Assembly: GCA_963680875.1 (NCBI GenBank)
Contig: OY804582.1
Span: 51,602,646 to 51,666,645 of the forward strand
Reading direction: 5' to 3'
Length of the DNA: 64,000 nt
DNA from: Bathymodiolus brooksi
Taxonomy: Eukaryota; Mollusca; Bivalvia; Mytilida; Modiolidae
Below are positions 10,634 through 20,900 of the stretch, piece after piece. The notes beneath the pieces were generated by a model. That model saw only the letters and a program-made list of their open reading frames with translations, was not told the origin of the DNA and ran no database searches. The position numbers and the translations under genes are program-made. Position 1 is the first letter of the stretch, and each line of letters opens with the position of its first letter.

Positions 10634-10779
10634 GTGTTGGTGCGAAGACTGTTGTACTGTTACTGGTACGTTTTTGTACTTATTTTTAGAAGGTCCTTCT
10701 GGTTCATTCAGATATTTAGTTACTATGGTCACCTTGAGAAATAATATTCTCTAAGTGGCTGAATGAATTTTTTTTTCAG

Positions 10780-11240
10780 AAACTACAGTCTGCAAATTAG
10801 CTATAAACTCTGCAGAAATCACCCATGAATAAGTCCATTAACTGATTCTTCATTTGGTTCTGATCTGACATCCAATATGGCAGCCATGGGAAAAAAAAGT
10901 TTCTGCTTGACTGAATATTAAAACCACTTTGCAGGAATTATAATCTACATATATTTTAACATTGCAAAAATGTGCAAAAAGCTTCTTCTCAGAATCTAAT
11001 TAAAACCATGAATGACCATTGGATGGTCATTTACAAACTTTACATTTTTTTGTGTTGATAAAAAATCACTATCAGACATATATTTAGTTTAACAAAGGTC
11101 CCTATGAATCAAATGTTGCAAAAGTCTTCTTCTCTGAAACCACAACATCACTTGAAAGGAAACTTGGTTGAGATGTTCCTTGTATGATCCTCTCATATAG
11201 TTTACATACGGAATCCAAGATGGCTGCCACTATAGAACCC
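10780..11240. repeat. Diverged repeated modules with CTTCTTCTC and 'ATGGC(A/T)GCC' boxes
   Basis: Two rough modules share the ordered boxes 'GCAAAA..CTTCTTCTC(T/A)GAA' and '(A/T)CCAA(T/G)ATGGC(A/T)GCCA', at about 10870-11010 and 11115-11230. This is compatible with an old dispersed repeat of a kind common in molluscs, but divergence prevents firm boundaries. Confidence 0.35.
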
Positions 11241-11530
11241 TTTCTGAAAATATATAGAAAAAAGATTTTCAGAAACTAAAAACTTGCTTTAATCCAACAT
11301 GTACATGAATTTTTATTTACATGTCTTTTTTTTTTTTGAATAAAGTTTATTTTTTTAAGTTTTGATTGGAAATTCATGATGAACAATCTGATACCAACAA
11401 AGAACATAAATTAATTTAGAACCAAGTTTTATAGGTCTTTTCTAAAATCACTTTACCATTTATCAGAAAACTTGATTGGAATGTTTTTATTATTATCCTC
11501 TACAAATATTAAAATGTTTGTTTTATTTAG

Positions 11531-11783
11531 AAACCCCAAAGATAGCCAGCCGCTAGAGTATTGTTTGTTTCATCCATTGAAAAAGTGAAGTCCTCGTGGG
11601 TTCCATTATCCGGGCAATATATAGTTAGTATGTCTCTTTGTTTCAGCATCAATGTCTCCCTTTTCCAGTCCATTAGGATCCCCTCACTTCATATCCAATC
11701 TCAAAACTTTGCCTTCTCCTACTGATTGTTTCATGAAACTTCAGCACCATAGGCACATTCCTGGTTTAATTATAAAATTATAG
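11531..11783 (+). other. Ambiguous island: candidate exon or antisense dispersed repeat
   Basis: After TTTGTTTCAG (11637-11646), the phase-1 frame is open to a TAG at 11781-11783 and reads SMSPFSSPLGSPHFISNL and then KTLPSPTDCFMKLQHH. A weak donor at 11764 would give a 117-bp phase 1-1 exon. However, another plus-strand frame is also open for about 60 codons across the same DNA. The minus strand contains GAAGTTTCATGAAAC with AGTAGGAGA, a phrase I associate with a common bivalve repeat. A coding role is therefore doubtful. Confidence 0.2.
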
Positions 11784-12029
11784 GTTTTTTTTATGCAAGT
11801 TATTTCCCAAATGGTACTGGTTCTAGCAAGAGCAAGGGAAAGGACAAAGACTATGAGTATAATTTTCTTATAATTTGTAGATTTTTGAACCCTGTAAAAA
11901 TCAGAGGATGATTTTTTATAGCAAATGGAAAATTCACAAGTTTGTTACAATGTTAGAATTTTGAACAAATAATGGAAAAAATATATGTTTCTTCATTAAA
12001 CTTGGCATTTTATCAAGTTTAAAGGGAAA

Positions 12030-12475
12030 TAACTCCTGTAAAATGTATAATTTTAGAATCAAAGTCAGAAATGTGCACATGATCTATTTAAGAAATAAAT
12101 CATGGAAGCCAGAATGTGTTTTGAGTTTTAACATGGGTTGGCAGATATTAGTAAATTTTATCACTCGCCTCTGGCTCGGAATAAAATACTTCCATGATTT
12201 ATTTCGATTCTGATATGTCTAAGAGTACAAATACGGTAGTATACTTTGATTGCAAGATGGTAATTTATATTTACATTTGCTAAAAATGTCGCACACAATT
12301 TATGCTGTCAATTTCGAGCAGACGATAATTCATCAACATGTACATTTACGACGGAGAAGTCAATCACTTTAACCGTCGCCTGTGCAAATGAGATTATACC
12401 ATCGATAAATCGATCGGTTTGTCTACAAAGCGAAAGAAGGACGTCATGTTAGAATGTCTTATTAATCCAGTTTCC
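12030..12475 (+). repeat. Dispersed repeat with inverted head, copy A
   Basis: The head pair AAATAAATCATGGAAGCCAG and ACTTCCATGATTTATTT forms an inverted repeat. The following body (TGATATGTCTAAGAGTACAA, GTCGCACACAATTTATGCTG, ATTATACCATCGATAAATCG, AAAGCGAAAGAAGGACGTCA) recurs collinearly at 44154-44491. An intact AAGGGAAATAACTCCTGT box upstream is echoed near 39371. It is a dispersed element of unknown class with no obvious transposase. Extra sequence in the middle of copy A is absent from copy B. Confidence 0.75.
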
Positions 12476-12479
12476 ATTT

Positions 12480-13700
12480 TGTCTATGTTAAATATAAGAA
12501 AAAGATATATATTAAATTTAATTTATATTTGTTTTTACCCTTTCATCTGATGTGACATGAAATGGACGTCATTCTTCAAAAAATATATTTCATCAATGAT
12601 GATGCATTCTTGTGTAATTTCCAATAAAGATAAATTAGTTAAAAAAAAAAATGAAATTTAATTTCATATACATGTACATTAGCAAATTATGAATTTAAAT
12701 TTAGACCTTTGATTGAATCAAGGTGTTCTTTGATGTGACTGGTAGCATGGTAATTGCTCATACATTTTAATTTTCTACTTTAAATAGCTGTTTTATATCT
12801 TGTATTGAAGTTTTTAAGTTACATAGAAATTCTTTTTGGTGATTCATAATGTCATATAAAAGTGTTTTAAGATCTGAAGTTAACGTAGGGAAGCAAAAAT
12901 GAATAGAAATTATATTTTTGAGGTTTTAATGTGAAAGTGAAAATGGATAGAAATTATATTTTTGAGATCTTTTTTTATAAAATCAATCATGAGAGGAGAA
13001 TTACGATCAAATGGTAGAAATTTAATTTAAATTGAATCATATCACAGATGCAAATTGACACGCAAAGCATAAAATCATAAACAATATTTGACTTTAGCCC
13101 ACAAGCAATTCAACAACATCTTGATGAAAGAGATTGTTAATGGTGAAATTAAGTTTATGACTTACTTAAAATCAATTTCATTTTCCATTTTATACGTTAT
13201 TTCAGAATTAATAATTTATTTTGATGATGGCAGTACAAGGCATAATATGGGCGAAGAACAATCTTTTAAATCTACGTCGTTGTTCATGTTCAGAAGCAGA
13301 AAATACAAATATGTAATTTTAAATGTTTTTTTTTATTTGTCAACCACATTTAACAGATAGAAAAGAGGAATAGTACTGTCATATTTATATTAGAAATTCA
13401 CATCATTATTTTTTTACAAGTTATTTTTTTCAATTAGTAGAAAATAAATGGCTTTATTAAAAATAGAAAAATCGCATTAAAAACATAAAATTTATATGAA
13501 TTTTGTAGATCAAACGGTAAAATGAAAGAGTTTATAAGCATTTAAGTTAACTTAGTCAGAATTTTTATTGCTCCTTAGTGTCTGCCATTTAACTATAACT
13601 CGATCAAAGATTTCTTTTATAAAAAAAATATTGTCTTTTTATGGAAATTAAAAGTGAAAGACTTTGCATAGATAGAAAGGATTATAGTTATAAAATTTAT
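12480..13700. other. Very AT-rich sequence, no gene seen
   Basis: No repeat family or RNA gene recognised. A short duplicated phrase, GATAGAAATTATATTTTTGAG type, recurs at about 12903 and 12946. The open frame at 13088-13360 lacks recognisable motifs. Confidence 0.45.
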
Positions 13701-13705
13701 AAATA

Positions 13706-14641
13706 AAGTTCATTACTGTAAAGTGAGGCATGGTGTCCTCAAACTTATAAAAATATGTTAAAAATTCATTTCTGTATATAGTGAGGTAGGGTGTCCTGAA
13801 ACTTATAAAAATATGTTAAAAATTCAATACTGTATATAGTGAGGTAGGGTGTCCTGAAACTTGTAAAAAATATGTTAAAAATTCATTTCTGTATATAGTG
13901 AGGCATGGTGTCCTCAAACTTATAAAAATATGTTAAAAATTCATTTCTGTATATAGTGAGGTAGGGTGTCCTGAAACTTATAAAAATATGTTAAAAATTC
14001 AATACTGTATATAGTGAGGTAGGGTGTCCTGAAACTTGTAAAAAATATGTTAAAAATTCATTTCTGTATATAGTGAGGCATGGTGTCCTGAAACTTATAA
14101 AAATATGTTAAAAATTCATTTCTGTATATAGTGAGGCATGGTGTCCTGAAACTTATAAAAATATGTTAAAAATTCAATACTGTATATAGTGAGGCATGGT
14201 GTCCTGAAACTTATAAAGATATTTAAAAAATTCATTACTGTATATAGTGAGGCATGGTGTCCTGAAACTTATAAAAATATGTTAAAAATTCATTTCTGTA
14301 TATAGTGAGGCATGGTGTCCTGAAACTTATAAAAATATGTTAAAAATTCAATACTGTATATAGTGAGGCATGGTGTCCTGAAACTTATAAAAATATGTTA
14401 AAAATTCATTTCTGTATATATTGAGGCATGGTGTCCTGAAACTTATAAAAATATGTTAAAAATTCATTACTGTATATAGTGAGGTAGGGTGTCCTGAAAC
14501 TTATAAAAATATGTTAAAAATTCATTACTGTATATAGTGAGGTAGGGTGTCCTGAAACTTATAAAAATATGTTAAAAATTCATTACTGTATATAGTGAGG
14601 TAGGGTGTCCTCAAACTTAAAAAGTATGTTAAAAATTCATT
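13706..14641. repeat. Minisatellite array, 58-59-bp unit (about 16 copies)
   Basis: The unit contains ACTTATAAAAATATGTTAAA, then TTCTGTATATAGTGAGG and a variable box (CATGG or TAGGG) before TGTCCTGAAA. Near the left side three variants (CATGG; TAGGG then CAATACTG; TAGGG then TTGTAAAAAATATG) repeat as a block of about 175 bp. That is a small higher-order repeat. It has many stops in all frames and no coding potential. Confidence 0.95.
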
Positions 14642-14644
14642 GGC

Positions 14645-15780
14645 AAGTTTTGTTCTGTGAAACTAGTTTTGCTATAAAAATGACTCAAGATATATATGAA
14701 ATTTGATCCTCCAACAAGATTTCATGTAATTGGAAATTTCATTTTTCGTCCACATTTCACTTTTAATTTCAATTCTTACAAATCCGGTGCTCTACATATT
14801 GAATGTTAATATTGAGCTAATTTAGAAATTTGATTTAAGAACCAACAAATGCAACAAGATTTTCTGTAATTTTGATGAATTTTCTAAATGACAAATGTTT
14901 TATGGAAAGAATATCTAAATGATTTAATTCATTTCATCACTCAAGAGTGTTTTGCCCTCAAATGTAATTATTAAATGAAATATCCTTTAAACATAACATT
15001 GCAAAATTCATCAGGAATCTAATTTCACTTATCCATAGCGTTAATTTCTCTTGGTATTAGAGTACAATCTACTCTTGAGAAAAGAGAGGAAAATTTCTTT
15101 TTTTGTAAATTTTATTGTGAAAGAAGGTCATTGTGTTAAAATTAGATATTCTGTTTAACAGTGGGCTGTACATCCCTATCATTATAACTACTGGTAGATC
15201 AATATTTGACGACCTTTGACAATCGATTTCTTTTCAATTTTTTGAAGGTGAAAATATGTATTGCAATGGTGATAAGTGGTTGTGTGTTTACTTTTTGTAA
15301 CAAGTACATTTTTGTGTAAAAAATTCTACTGGCGACACCATAGAAAATCTTTGTAAAGTCATACATATCGTGAAAATTTACAATTGATCGGATGGTTCTT
15401 GACTATCGGGTTTTGTAAACATGAGAACCACGACATTATAGTTTTATCACAATAAGTGATCTGTTTAAGCTTCCGATGAAATGTTTAAACTTGGGGAAAG
15501 AAACAGATGATAATAATTGAAATTTGTTGTATGTTATTTACCTTTATCATGCATTGTTATTTCATTATTATGGAGGGGTAGAAGTGCCACAAAGATCAGA
15601 GAGAAAAAACTAATATATGTCCAAGAACTTATTAATAGTTATTATGTAGAATTTTTATGAACTGTAGAGAAGCCAAATTAGGTTAAAGATACTCTTTAAT
15701 ATTCTATAATTGTTCTGATGGAGCAGTCAGATAGTATTGACTATAATATTATTAATTTTTGTGTTATACATAACCTTAGC
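14645..15780. other. AT-rich sequence, no gene seen
   Basis: Unique-looking A/T-rich sequence. No RNA gene, array or open frame of note. Confidence 0.5.
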
Positions 15781-15790
15781 CTACATTGTG

Positions 15791-15917
15791 ACGTTTGTCA
15801 GTGACTTGTGACAGGTTGGTGGTTTTCTCCGTGTACTCTGGTTTTCTCCACCAATAAAACTGACTGCCATGATATAACTTTAATATTGTTGAAAGTGGTG
15901 TTAAACACCATACCCCC
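15791..15917 (+). mobile_element. 5'-truncated family-1 SINE with 11-bp target duplication
   Basis: Starts inside the SINE body (GTCAGTGACTTGTGACAG), continues through CCACCAATAAAACTGACTGC, and ends with GTTGAAAGTGG and TTAAACACCATA. CCTACATTGTG flanks it at 15780-15790 and 15918-15928. Truncation at the 5' end together with a target duplication indicates it inserted in truncated form. The C-run at 15913-15919 follows the tail. Confidence 0.75.
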
Positions 15918-16129
15918 CCTACATTGTGTGTCTTGGTATTATATTTATGAAATTACATATATTTGTTTTTCTTTACGAATCAAAATACAGAGATATTTTA
16001 ACGTAACAATTCATATTTTTACAGCATATTTAAATATTTTCCCTGATATGAAAGAGGATAAACAGAATATCCATGATATCAATTTTATTTAGTACTCTAT
16101 TTGATAGAAAAGTTTGTAGATACCATAGG

Positions 16130-16690
16130 GGATACACAGAAGCCATATAAACCAAAGAAGGACACAATACAATGGCCGGAAGAAAAAGGACAAAAAGACA
16201 AACAATGATCACCAAACACTACACAGAAAACTTAGGATTGAAATACACTTAAAACAGGGTGTGAACTCAAGTGCTCTGGAAGGGTAAGTAGTTCCTGCTC
16301 CACTAGTGACATCTGTCGTGTTACTGTTAAACGACCCAAGCATCATCTGATATGGAAATCGTGTTGGACTCCAGTATATGTAAATAAATACAAATTATAT
16401 CAATAAAACATGGATCCCTACAAAACAAATCAGAGTAAAGACGAACCGAACATCATTTTTACACAAAAATTATAGCAGACATTACAAAACAGAAACAAAG
16501 TTGTGTGGACATGTGATTGGACAAAACGTAATACCCCACAAAAAACTAAAACAAATGAAAAGAAAGTTTAAACAGTGATGGTCTACAATTCCACCAAATT
16601 ATCAGCAAAACGAACAACTACATCTTACCTCAGATCATTGAACATAAAAAAAAACTTAATGAAATATGTCAAATTATTTGTCATGCTGCT
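16130..16690 (+). repeat. Dispersed repeat fragment (A-rich, bivalve-like)
   Basis: A-rich plus strand carrying GGACAAAAAGACAAACAATG, then CAAGTGCTCTGGAAGGGTAA and TCCTGCTCCACTAG, then TCTGTCGTGTTACTG. I recall this order of boxes from a very common mussel repeat. That match is from memory and unverified. A/T strand asymmetry suggests a transposon-derived transcript, but no protein frame is evident. Confidence 0.4.
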
Positions 16691-16804
16691 AAAATTATGA
16701 CAAAACCACTGGTAAACCACATTGAAACAACGAAAAAAAAACTATTTTATTATTATGTGAACTGCTACTTTTTAATTCTAATTTTCTGTAATTCTTTTGG
16801 AGAA

Positions 16805-17073
16805 GGGGGCCGTCGTGGCCATGATTGTATGGAAGTTGGATTTACAACTACTTGTGCAATCAGTCCATATCACCACTAAAGTTGTGAGTTCGAACCCCGC
16901 TCAGGCGTGGTGCACACAATATAACATTATGTGATAAAAGTTTTTTTTCAGTTACTTGCGACAGGTCGGTGGTTTTCTCCGGGAACTCCAGTTTCCTCCA
17001 CCAATAAAACTAACCGCCATGATATGGCTGAAATATTGTTGAAAGTGGGATTAAGCACCATAAAACCAACCAA
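16805..17073 (+). mobile_element. Family-1 SINE, full-length, with 12-bp target duplication
   Basis: Head GTCGTGGCCATGATTGTATG, a clear B-box GAGTTCGAACCCC (16887-16899), body GACAGGTCGGTGGTTTTCTC and CCACCAATAAAACTAACCGC, and tail GAAATATTGTTGAAAGTGG followed by ACCATAAAACCAACC. TCTTTTGGAGAA occurs at 16793-16804 and 17074-17085 as an exact target duplication. Best-preserved B-box of the copies here. The short frame at 16697-16879 overlaps it and is not a gene. Confidence 0.85.
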
Positions 17074-17085
17074 TCTTTTGGAGAA

Positions 17086-17945
17086 TGTTGAATAAGATAT
17101 TTGCCTGTATCCTAGATCTTATTTTTAACACTAACAGTCCTCCATACTTTTATCATTCAGACCAATACTATAATCAAAGAAGATTGATAAATAGACAGGT
17201 GAATCCTTTGATCTTATTTTTTATTTATAATGTCAGGTAACAATGTTAGGATAATGAAAAAAAATATCCTTTTGGTTGTAACATAATTGTTTAAATGGGT
17301 CTGAGTTAGAGTAGAAAAGAGAAAGAAAAACACTGTTCTTATAATTTAGAAACATATTTGAGTTATTTGTAAATATTTTCAGAAAGGAAATTGATCTATT
17401 TTCTTGTGATGTTGTGTTTCTTTTATGATATCAATATAAATAATCAAATCTTACAAGTTATGTTTAGAGAATTAATGAGACACATGATATCATTCATGGA
17501 TTGTCCATTATTTAAAAAAAATGGTATTAATTATTTTTATATATTTATAATAATTTATATAATTTTAGAAATATCTTACGTGGAAATTTGACAAGTTATT
17601 TAATATCTTTTGTCATTGTTAGTTCAGTGACTGAGACAATATTTTTGAAACGTCGAAATGAGAATTTATTTTTATTTTGCAGAATATATATTTAATTGCT
17701 TGTATTAGATCAGCCTGCTCAATTGACTTTTGATATTGTAAATTTTCTAGATTAACAGCACAAATTAACGGTAGTTAAGAAGCCAGTGTTACAATTTTTG
17801 AAGATTCTTTATCTGACAAACCCTTGCTCTGTTTCTTTAAAGTACTAGGTGCTTAAGAAAATTTTGTCCAGCAAGTATCAAATTAAAAAAGTTTTATCAG
17901 ACCGTCGCCATGCATTCAGATTAAAGAGAACATTTACTACTGGTC
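17086..17945. other. AT-rich sequence, no gene seen
   Basis: Nothing recognised. It leads into the 68-bp array without a mobile-element boundary. Confidence 0.45.
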
Positions 17946-20900
17946 AAGCCTTCCATGCCAGAATAGTAACCCTCTAATTCTCTGGCTCCTTCATAGAATG
18001 TGTCTCATCCATACAGCCTCCCATGCCAGAATAGTAACCCTCTAATTCTCTGGCTCCTTCATAGAATGTGTCTCATCCAGACAGCCTCCCATGCCAGAAT
18101 AGTAACCCTCTAATTCTCTGGCTCCTTCATAGAATGTGCCTCATCCATACAGCCTCCCATGCCAGAATAGTAACCCTCTAATTCTCTGGCTCCTTCATAG
18201 AATGTACCTCATCCATACAGCCTCCCATGCCAGAATAGTAACCCTCTAATTCTCTGGCTCCTTCATAGAATGTGCCTCATCCATACAGCCTCCCATGCCA
18301 GAATAGTAACCCTCTAATTCTCTGGCTCCTTCATAGAATGTGCCTCATCCATACAGCCTTCCATGCCAGAATAGTAACCCTCTAATTCTCTGGCTCCTTC
18401 ATAGAATGTGTCTCATCCAGACATCCTCCCATGCCAGAATAGTAACCCTCTAATTCTCTGTTTCCTTCATAGAATGTGCCTCACCCATACAGCCTTCCAT
18501 GCCAGAATAGTAACCTTTTAATTCTCTGGCTCCTTCATAGAATGTGTCTCATCCAGACATCCTCCCATGCCAGAATAGTAACCCTCTAATTCTCTGTCTC
18601 CTTCATAGAATGTGCCTCACCCATACAGCCTTCCATGCCAGAATAGTAACCCTTTAATTCTCTGGCTCCTTCATAGAATGTGTCCCATCCAGACAGCCTC
18701 CCATGCCAGAATAGTAACCCTCTAATTCTCTGGCTCCTTCATAGAATGTGTCTCATCCAGACACCCTCCCATGCCAGAATAGTAACCCTCTAATTATCTG
18801 GCTCCTTCATAGAATGTGTCTCATCCAGACAGCCTCCCATGCCAGAATAGTAACCCTCTAATTCTCGGGCTCCTTCATAGAATGTGCCTCACCCATACAG
18901 CCTCCCATGCCAGAATAGTAACCCTTTAATTATCTGGCTCCTTCATAGAATGTGTCTCATCCAGACAGCCTCCCATGCCAGAATAGTAACCCTTTAATTC
19001 TCTGGCTCCTTCATAGAATGTGTCTCATCCAGACAGCCTCCCAGAATAGTAACCCTTTAATTCTCTGGCTCCTTCATAGAATGTGCCTCACCCATACAGC
19101 CTTCCATGCCAGAATAGTAACCCTTTAATTCTCTGGCTCCTTCATAGAATGTGTCTCATCCAGACAGCCTCACATGCCAGAATAGTAACCCTCTAATTCT
19201 CTGGCTCCTTCATAGAATGTGCCTCATCCATACAGCCTCCCATGCCAGAATAATAACCCTCTAATTCTCTGGCTCCTTCATAGAATGTGCCTCATCCAGA
19301 CAGCCTCCCATGCCAGAATAGTAACCCTCTAATTCTCTGTCTCCTTCATAGAATGTGCCTCATCCATACAGCCTCCCATGCCAGAATAGTAACCCTCTAA
19401 TTCTCTGGTTCCTTCATAGAATGTGCCTCATCCAGACAGCCTCCCATGCCAGAATAATAACCCTCTAATTCTCTGGCTCCTTCATAGAATGTGTCTCATC
19501 CAGACAGCCTCCCATGCCAGAATAGTAACCCTTTAATTCTCTGTCTCCTTCATAGAATGTGTCTCATCCAGACAGCCTCCCATGCCAGAATAGTAACCCT
19601 TTAATTCTCTGGCTCCTTCATAGAATGTGTCTCATCCAGACAGCCTCCCAGAATAGTAACCCTTTAATTCTCTGGCTCCTTCATAGAATGTGCTTCACCC
19701 ATACAGCCTTCCATGCCAGAATAGTAACCCTTTAATTCTCTGGCTCCTTCATAGAATGTGTCTCATCCAGACAGCCTCAGATGCCAGAATAGTAACCCTC
19801 TAATTCTCTGGCTCCTTCATAGAATGTGCCTCATCCAGACAGCCTCCCATGCCAGAATAATAACCCTCTAATTCTCTGGCTCCTTCATAGAATGTGCCTC
19901 ATCCAGACAGCCTCCCATGCCAGAATAGTAACCCTCTAATTCTCTGTCTTCTTCATAGAATGTGCCTCATCCATACAGCCTCCCATGCCAGAATAGTAAC
20001 CCTCTAATTCTCTGTCTCCTTCATAGAATGTGCCTCATCCATACAGCCTCCCATGCCAGAATAGTAACCCTCTAATTCTCTGGCTCCTTCATAGAATGTG
20101 CCTCATCCATACAGCCTCCCATGCCAGAATAGTAACCCTCTAATTCTCTGTCTCCTTCATAGAATGTGGCTCATCCATACAGCCTCCCATGCCAGAATAG
20201 TAACCCTTTAATTCTCTGGCTCCTTCATAGAATGTGTCTCATCCAGACAGCCTCCCATGCCAGAATAGTAACCCTTTAATTCTCTGGCTCCTTCATAGAA
20301 TGTGTCTCATCCAGACAGCCTCCCAGAATAGTAACCCTTTAATTCTCTGGCTCCTTCATAGAATGTGCCTCATCCAGACAGCCTCCCATGCCAGAATAGT
20401 AACCCTCTAATTCTCTGTCTCCTTCATAGAATGTGCCTCATCCAGACAGCCTCCCATGCCAGAATAGTAACCCTCTAATTCTCTGTCTCCTTCATAGAAT
20501 GTGCCTCATCCATACAGCCTCCCATGCCAGAATAGTAACCCTCTAATTCTCTGGCTCCTTCATAGAATGTGCCTCATCCATACAGCCTCCCATGCCAGAA
20601 TAGTAACCCTCTAATTCTCTGTCTCCTTCATAGAATGTGCCTCATCCATACAGCCTCCCATGCCAGAATAGTAACCCTCTAATTCTCTGGCTCCTTCATA
20701 GAATGTGCCTCATCCATACAGCCTCCCATGCCAGAATAGTAACCCTCTAATTCTCTGGCTCCTTCATAGAATGTGCCTCATCCATACAGCCTCCCATGCC
20801 AGAATAGTAACCCTCTAATTCTCTGGCTCCTTCATAGAATGTGCCTCATCCATACAGCCTCTCATGCCAGAATAGTAACCCTCTAATTCTCTGGCTCCTT

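Noticed and set aside
11531..11783. Ser/Pro-rich candidate exon
   Set aside because: Not fully rejected, but the antisense strand resembles a common repeat and other frames are equally open, so not called as coding.
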